Positions 59,208-64,000 of a stretch of DNA of 64,000 nucleotides are shown piece after piece. The DNA is from Paenibacillus sp. MSJ-34 (GTDB lineage: Bacteria; Bacillota; Bacilli; Paenibacillales; Paenibacillaceae): assembly GCF_018918005.1 (NCBI RefSeq), contig NZ_JAHLPR010000007.1, positions 89,894 to 153,893 on the forward strand, written 5' to 3'. How positions within the stretch are numbered: the stretch's first letter is position 1; the number at the start of each line of letters is the position of its first letter. Both the position numbers and the translations under genes were made by a program. The notes beneath the pieces are model-generated. The model was not told where the DNA came from. It ran no database searches and saw nothing but the letters and a program-made list of their open reading frames with translations.

Positions 59208-60737
59208 ATGCGCATTACGAATTTGCTGCATTTTACTGAGAATCACAGATACTGTACATACCGGGATTTTTCGTTGAGCGCGCTCGATTACAAAATGCTC
59301 AACTTCATATATCAACCGCTTGTAGGAGCCTTTGCGATCGGCTTCTATCAACTGCTCTATCAGCATGTGCCCGGCGAACGCGTCGGATATTCCCGCATGG
59401 AGCAGCAGCGCCGTTTGTTTCTGACGCTGGGGGTCGACCCGAGCGAGAAGGGACGGAAATATTTGATCGAGCAAGCGTCGAAGCTGGAAGCGGTCGGCTT
59501 GCTGCAGACGTCCCGCATTTACGTTCCCGAAACGGACGATGCGATCTACGAGTATGAGCTGCATGCCCCGCTTTCGCCGAACGAATTTTTCAAGACACAG
59601 CATTTGACGCTTCTCCTGCGCGACAAAGTCGGCAAGTTTTCCGTACTCGCGCTGCGGGAGCAATTTTGCGCGGAAGAGCCCGAGGAATTGACGCATATCG
59701 CCTTGCATAAGGAAGATTTATCGATTCCGTTCTACGAATTGTTTACGCTCAACACGCATGTGATCGATTATGAGTTGGAGCAAGCGCTCACGGAAGTATC
59801 CCCGCCGCGGCAGGCCGCCTTTCGAATGGGTTCGGGTTTGGCCGATTCCGGGCTCAATTATGCGGATATTATTTCCCGTTTTCCGCGCATATCCGCCAAT
59901 CGCGTCTATGTCGAACGATTGCGCTACGAACCGGAACAGCTCGGAATCATCAATTATGTGGTGAAAAAATATAAGCTGACGCTGCAAGATATTTGCAGTC
60001 TACTGGACGAGGACGGCATGTTCGACGAGCAAGGCGAGGTTCGGCTCGACGAACTGCAGCGGCGGGCGAATTTGCAATACCGCCAAGGGAAGAGGCGGGC
60101 TGAGGAAACCGAAAGGCTCGTACATAAAGTTGCGGGCATGCGCCGGGAGGAAGAAGCGGCCGCCGCGGCCGAGCGCTTATCCGTCGAGCATGCGGTGGAA
60201 ATGGAGTATTACTTGGACGTGCCGGTGCAATTTCAAGGCAAATGCGACATTCATCAATATAACATGATGATGCGCAACGAACCGTACACGGAAATGCTCA
60301 AAAAATTTTTCCCCGGCTCGGTTCCCGATAACTTGCTGGACATGTTCGAGAAAATCGATTTAAATTATAAATTGCCCGAAGAAGTGATCAACGTATTGAT
60401 TCATTATTTGATGTCTTTGCTGATTGGCGGGACCAATCAACGCATCAACCGCAATTTCGTCGATGCGATCGCATCGAACATGCTGATGAAGCAAATCGAT
60501 ACGTACGAGAAAGCGGTGCGGCATATTCGCGACCAGGAGAAAATAGGGCAGAACGCGGAATCCGCGAAGAAAAGCGGCGGAACGACGCGGCGCGGACGAA
60601 CCGGATACGATAAAACTGGCAAGCAAAAGCCGAATATTCCGATTATCCAGAACGTCCCGCAAGGCCGGGCCGTAACGCCGGAACAGCTGGAGGAAATGCG
60701 TAAAGTCGCCCGCAAGCTGGATCAAAAAAACGAATAG
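59208..60737 (+). CDS. dnaB: Replication initiation and membrane attachment protein DnaB
   Basis: 509 residues. Firmicute DnaB (helicase co-loader, not the helicase): N-terminal winged-helix-like domain (YRDFSLSALDYKMLNFIYQPLVG), DnaB/DnaD C-terminal domain (LPEEVINVLIHYLMSLLIGG...INRNFVDAIASNMLMKQIDTYEKA, about 395-440), and a basic disordered tail. With DnaI it loads the replicative helicase DnaC at oriC and recruits it to the membrane. ATG 59208 has GAGGTGA; a GTG at 59181 lacks one. dnaI follows after 39 bases. Confidence 0.94.
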   Translation: MRITNLLHFTENHRYCTYRDFSLSALDYKMLNFIYQPLVGAFAIGFYQLLYQHVPGERVGYSRMEQQRRLFLTLGVDPSEKGRKYLIEQASKLEAVGLLQTSRIYVPETDDAIYEYELHAPLSPNEFFKTQHLTLLLRDKVGKFSVLALREQFCAEEPEELTHIALHKEDLSIPFYELFTLNTHVIDYELEQALTEVSPPRQAAFRMGSGLADSGLNYADIISRFPRISANRVYVERLRYEPEQLGIINYVVKKYKLTLQDICSLLDEDGMFDEQGEVRLDELQRRANLQYRQGKRRAEETERLVHKVAGMRREEEAAAAAERLSVEHAVEMEYYLDVPVQFQGKCDIHQYNMMMRNEPYTEMLKKFFPGSVPDNLLDMFEKIDLNYKLPEEVINVLIHYLMSLLIGGTNQRINRNFVDAIASNMLMKQIDTYEKAVRHIRDQEKIGQNAESAKKSGGTTRRGRTGYDKTGKQKPNIPIIQNVPQGRAVTPEQLEEMRKVARKLDQKNE

Positions 60738-60776
60738 CCGCAAACTAGGAATCCGAACGAGAAAGGTGCATGTCAA

Positions 60777-61730
60777 ATGGAATCGTTAGGGCAACTTCTG
60801 AAACAAATACCAAGCCGCGAAATGTGGGAAAGAGCGGAGGAGAAAGCGGCGAAGCTGCTGAACGACCCGCTTATCGTCAAGCTGCGCGCGAAGTATCCCG
60901 AACTGGACGAATCGGCGCTGAAAGCGAATATGAACCGGTTGTATCAATACGTATCGGAATATTACCATTGTTCGAATTGTCCCGGTCTGGACGCATGTCC
61001 GAACGATTTTCAAGGGCATTATACGCTGCTGTCGGCCGAAACGGTGAACGATTCGGTGCAGTTATACGACCGGAAAGTATCATGCAAAAAATTTAACGCG
61101 CGCAGATCCCAGGAACAAATACGCAATCGCGTGCGCAGCTTCTATGTCGATGAAACGGCGTTGAACCAAGGTTATTCCGCCGACGAAATATTAGTTCGGG
61201 ATTTGGAGCGCGCGCCGGCGGCCGGCGAAGTGCTGACCTATATTTTGCAAACAAAGGAACAAGGGCTGCAGAAAAAGGGACTGTATCTGGTAGGCAAATT
61301 CGGCACGGGCAAAACGTTTTTAATGTGCTATTTGCTGTATGAATTGGCCAAAGCGGGATACTCGGGCGTGATCGTCTATATGCCGGAGTTTGTCGAAGAT
61401 TTGAAGTCCATGATGACGGACGGGGCGAAGCTGAAAGAAACGGTCGAACTGATGAAGGAAACCGACCTGCTCATTTTTGACGATATCGGCGCGGAGAACT
61501 TGAATCCGTGGGTGCGCGATCATGTGATGGGCGCAATATTGAATTACCGGATGAACCGCAAGCCTACCTTCTATACTTCCAATTATGAATTGGATGCGCT
61601 TGAGAAGCATTTCAGCTTTACGAGCAAAGACGGGGAAGAGGCGTACAAGGGACAACGGCTGATGGACCGCGTCCGCCCGTTCGTCGATGTCGTCGTCGTG
61701 AACGGGGAGAACAAGCGCGGAACTTCCTAA
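60777..61730 (+). CDS. dnaI: Helicase loader DnaI
   Basis: 317 residues. N-terminal zinc-binding domain (YHCSNCPGLDACPNDFQGHY) that contacts the helicase, then an AAA+ ATPase: Walker A GKFGTGKT (about 175-182), Walker B LLIFDDIG, sensor YTSNYEL and arginine-finger region RLMDRVRPFV. AAAGGTG precedes the ATG. In operon with dnaB. Confidence 0.96.
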   Translation: MESLGQLLKQIPSREMWERAEEKAAKLLNDPLIVKLRAKYPELDESALKANMNRLYQYVSEYYHCSNCPGLDACPNDFQGHYTLLSAETVNDSVQLYDRKVSCKKFNARRSQEQIRNRVRSFYVDETALNQGYSADEILVRDLERAPAAGEVLTYILQTKEQGLQKKGLYLVGKFGTGKTFLMCYLLYELAKAGYSGVIVYMPEFVEDLKSMMTDGAKLKETVELMKETDLLIFDDIGAENLNPWVRDHVMGAILNYRMNRKPTFYTSNYELDALEKHFSFTSKDGEEAYKGQRLMDRVRPFVDVVVVNGENKRGTS

Positions 61731-61734
61731 CGTT

Positions 61735-62067
61735 CTACGGTTCCCCAAGGCCTTCCAAACGTTGCATGAGACGGGATTGCCGTATCGCCTGTTTCGTTTC
61801 GTCGGTGCCAAGCTTGTAGATCAGTTCGTATATCCGGTTCAAATACGAATCGTACATGTCGTTATCCGGATCGACGTGGTACGGATAAGCGGGAATATGC
61901 GCGCGATAGAACGTCTTCTGGTCGGCTTCCGATTTGAAATCGAACAGCGATTGCAATTTGTCGACTTCCTCTTGAGTAGCCTGTATTTCGAATTCGTAAG
62001 GCGTGGCGCCTTGCTCGGTCAAGATCGAGCTCGATTGGACGGATACGTAATATGTTTGTTTCTCCAT
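61735..62067 (-). CDS. Conserved hypothetical protein
   Basis: 110 residues, soluble, acidic and helical (EFEIQATQEEVDKLQSLFDFK, aromatic middle, ETKQAIRQSRLMQRLEGL). ATG 62067 has GGAGG seven bases upstream. Converges on dnaI four bases from its stop. Next to other small minus-strand genes. No family recognised. Confidence 0.65.
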   Translation of the reverse strand: MEKQTYYVSVQSSSILTEQGATPYEFEIQATQEEVDKLQSLFDFKSEADQKTFYRAHIPAYPYHVDPDNDMYDSYLNRIYELIYKLGTDETKQAIRQSRLMQRLEGLGEP

Positions 62068-62086
62068 GGGGACCTCCGGTGCAAGC

Positions 62087-62236
62087 TTAATATTTGATCG
62101 AATAATAGACGACCGCGACAATGACAATCGCGATGAGAACGAAATAAGGAATAATCGCCGGGTTTTTCAGTATCGGATTCTTCTTCATGTTGGCGTAGTT
62201 TTGTTCGTTCATCATATCCTTTTCCTCTTCTTTCAC
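62087..62236 (-). CDS. Small single-pass membrane protein
   Basis: 49 residues from GTG behind AAAGGAG: acidic start (KEEEKDMMNEQ), KNPILKNPAIIPYFV, and one hydrophobic helix with the end VVYYSIKY. Internal ATGs a few codons on are possible starts. Function unknown; resembles small membrane peptides common in Bacillales. Confidence 0.6.
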   Translation of the reverse strand: MKEEEKDMMNEQNYANMKKNPILKNPAIIPYFVLIAIVIVAVVYYSIKY

Positions 62237-62290
62237 AACGACCGCTCCTTTGCTTCGGTATGTAGTTGACGTGAATAGTTTGTCCAAATA

Positions 62291-62333
62291 AAAAAGTCTG
62301 ATTCGCGCCGTTAGACGTCGAGTCAGACTTTTT
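62291..62333. terminator. Terminator between small membrane-protein genes
   Basis: 11-bp arms AAAAAGTCTGA (62291-62301) and TCAGACTTTTT (62323-62333) around a 21-nt loop; works for either strand, mainly for the YqzM-like gene on the minus strand. Confidence 0.8.
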
Positions 62334-62360
62334 CCCGTTTTGCCCATGAAGCCGTTCGGA

Positions 62361-62522
62361 TTAGCTGATCATATACTTAATCGCAACCATCGCAAAGAAT
62401 ATGACAAACATAAACCCGAACATGTAAGTGAAGCCTTTCATCAAATCGCCGAAATCGTCGGTCGGGTTCTCGTTCACATGCTCCCGCGGATCCGCCATGT
62501 TTACATTCGCATTAGCTTTCAT
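62361..62522 (-). CDS. yqzM: YqzM-like small membrane protein
   Basis: 53 residues: a polar N-terminus (MADPREHVNENPTDDFGDLMKGF) and one transmembrane helix near the end (MFGFMFVIFFAMVAIKYMIS). AGGAGG lies six bases before the ATG. The DP-REHVNE-P pattern and terminal IKY fit the YqzM family of spore formers; role unknown. Confidence 0.7.
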   Translation of the reverse strand: MKANANVNMADPREHVNENPTDDFGDLMKGFTYMFGFMFVIFFAMVAIKYMIS

Positions 62523-62793
62523 TACTGACCTCCTGAACGTTCGACACCGATTTGTGCAATGAATCTCATCACAAAATTGGAATCCAAATGTTTACTTCAA
62601 GTATACAGAACTACTCGTTCATTTGTAAAGTAACCGAAAGTGACAAATATGAGTCATCTTCGCAAAAAGAAAAACATTGTGGTATACTTTACATGATAAT
62701 TAAGAACATAAGAATAATTCGTAAGCGTATGTCATCGAAGCCGGCAGCCGGCTATCGAATGTGTCGCTTGCAAAACTTTTAGGAGGAATTGTC

Positions 62794-63111
62794 ATGGCAA
62801 TTGTCAATGTGTCGGATCAATCTTTTAAAACGGAAGTGGAAAGCCAAGGTACGGTATTGGTCGATTTTTGGGCGCCATGGTGCGGACCGTGCAAAATGCT
62901 CGCTCCGATCTTAGAAGAGCTTGACTCCGAAGTTGGTGATCAAGTGAAAATTGCGAAATTGAACGTGGATGACAATCCGGAATCGGCATCCCGGTTTGGC
63001 GTGATGAGCATTCCGACATTAATCGTGTTTAAGGACGGTCAACCGGTCGATAAAGTGGTCGGCTTGAATTCCAAAGACGCGTTGAAAAATATGTTGAGCA
63101 AACATCAATAA
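62794..63111 (+). CDS. trxA: Thioredoxin
   Basis: 105 residues, canonical: VDFWAPWCGPCKMLAP active site, Asp in LVDFW, cis-Pro in SIPTLIVF. General protein disulfide reductant. AGGAGG precedes the ATG. The leader ends in a 19-nt segment (62770-62788) identical to that of ctaB. A -10-like TATACT lies near 62682. Confidence 0.97.
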   Translation: MAIVNVSDQSFKTEVESQGTVLVDFWAPWCGPCKMLAPILEELDSEVGDQVKIAKLNVDDNPESASRFGVMSIPTLIVFKDGQPVDKVVGLNSKDALKNMLSKHQ

Positions 63112-63120
63112 TTGACGATG

Positions 63121-63156
63121 AATAAGCAAGCCCTCCGGTTGGAGGGCTTGCTTATT
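63121..63156. terminator. Bidirectional terminator after trxA
   Basis: 16-bp perfect inverted repeat (63121-63136, 63141-63156) with a GGTT loop, ending in T-rich sequence. Confidence 0.85.
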
Positions 63157-63177
63157 TGTTGCCTGAAGCGAGGTCCG

Positions 63178-63885
63178 CTAATGGTTCAACGCGTAATCGC
63201 TTTGCTTGTCGAAGGCGACGATTGCAGCATAGAGCAGGAGGATCGATCCTGTGAACAGAAACCCTCCGGCAATAGGGAAGGGCAGCCAGCCCAATACGGA
63301 AGATCCGGCGACGACGCCTAACGAGAAGAAGGCGTAGAAATAACCGTATGCTTTCCCGCGCAGCTTGGCGGGCGTCGCTCTTATAAGCATCGTATTAATA
63401 GACGGGAACAGGAAGGCAAAGCCTACCCCATACAGACCTAACACGATGTAAAGCGCCCATACCGTCGTTGATTGGCTTATGAGCAGTTGGCTCAATCCCA
63501 TCAAACCGATGCCTGCCGCCATTGTTCCCGATGGGGCGACACGGTCGAAAATACGGTTCGTAGGAAGTACAAATATAAGGACCGCAATGATTCCGAATGC
63601 GCTCATCAAGGTGCCGCTTAATTTCGAATCATGTCCCAGCGTTTGAACATGCAAAGGCAGCAGATAGGCGATTGCGCCTTGCGAGAACATTAAGAAAAAA
63701 GCGCCGCCATAAGCTTTTGCCACCCCTGCGTTGAAGAACGAACCCGATGCTTGCGCGGCGGCAACGTCCTTTTCTTTTTTCGCCATGTTGTACTTGCGCA
63801 GAAAAACGGCGGACAGGAGGGCGAGTAGAAGCCCGATCGCCGCAACGCACGTAAAGACGAACGGTACGGAAGTTTTGCTTGACAT
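63178..63885 (-). pseudogene. MFS transporter, C-terminal half only
   Basis: 235 residues from the first ATG; covers only the linker (KYNMAKKEKDVAAAQ) and the last six helices (FFLMFSQGAIAYLLPLHVQTLG ... FLFTGSILLLYAAIVAF), with the second-half loop RIFDRVAPSG. The frame stays open to a TAG at 63970-63972 but the added 29 residues are not MFS-like. So the N-terminal half is absent, frameshifted, or lies beyond the window. Probably a broken or rearranged exporter gene; not certain because of the edge. Confidence 0.6.
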
Positions 63886-64000
63886 TATAGAATTTATAAA
63901 ATTTTGGGGTGGGCAGGGCTTCCGCCTCGTTTTTGTTTTTGGTAAGGTTAGGATATGGAGACGAACGTGCTAAAACGAATCTTCTTTGATGAACATGGAC

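Overview
The window comes from a low-GC Gram-positive, endospore-forming bacterium, most likely in the Paenibacillaceae (Paenibacillus, Cohnella or a close relative). The evidence is an alpha/beta-type small acid-soluble spore protein, the checkpoint peptide Sda, YheC/D-, YjcZ- and YqzM-type proteins, DnaB/DnaI helicase loaders, T-box and S-box RNA control, many TTG/GTG starts behind strong AGGAGG sites, and a radical-SAM futalosine (MqnE) gene. The DNA is chromosomal and mostly core or soft-core. I see no phage, transposase, CRISPR array, rRNA or tRNA.

Layout. 0-4.4 kb: DeoR regulator, aldose epimerase, a dispersed intergenic repeat, T-box controlled trpS, and a SASP gene. 4.4-10.8 kb: membrane hydrolase, heme O synthase ctaB, Toprim protein, MFS exporter, and a CvpA-like/transglutaminase fusion. 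11-15.9 kb: two tandem class B penicillin-binding proteins. 15.9-18.8 kb: mntBCA-type manganese importer with a divergent 32-residue membrane microprotein and two MntR-like operators. 19-26.3 kb: HAD phosphatase, DUF456, flippase, thioredoxin-like protein, and ctaA coupled to a UbiD-type decarboxylase. 26.3-29.4 kb: SAM riboswitch and metNIQ. 29.5-38.6 kb: an iron-sulfur/respiratory block (yutI, yuzB, two NDH-2-like flavoproteins, mqnE, yutM, yumC), interrupted by yheC/D and by sda with its DnaA-box cluster. 39.4-45 kb: YdjC deacetylase, hemQ, yuiB, secreted hydrolase, SDR. 45.2-54.1 kb: sugar-type ABC importer joined to a methylthioribose-kinase-like gene, then a heptad-repeat protein and a GntR/FGGY-kinase/TalC operon. 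54.1-59 kb: degenerate CAP plus leucine-rich-repeat exoprotein, aldo-keto reductase, ybjQ pair, ribbon-helix-helix protein with SPFH protein. 59.2-64 kb: dnaB-dnaI, small sporulation-type membrane proteins, trxA and a truncated MFS gene.

How the genes work together. Several neighbours serve aerobic respiration: heme A synthesis (ctaB, ctaA, hemQ), menaquinone by the futalosine route (mqnE and a UbiD-type enzyme), NDH-2 enzymes (one behind a Rex-like operator), and Fe-S assembly (yutI, yutM) with ferredoxin-NADP reductase (yumC). A second theme is nutrient uptake tied to a dedicated sensor: Mn (MntR-like boxes), methionine (S-box), tryptophan charging (T-box) and a probable 5-thio/5-deoxy-ribose importer.

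The least-described items are non-coding or very small: the Mn-locus microprotein, the hairpin between the Shine-Dalgarno and start of mntA, 11-bp iterons before the SPFH/RHH operon, a leader terminator before mqnE, a MITE-like repeat family that has also entered the met operon, and a 19-nt leader segment shared by ctaB and trxA.
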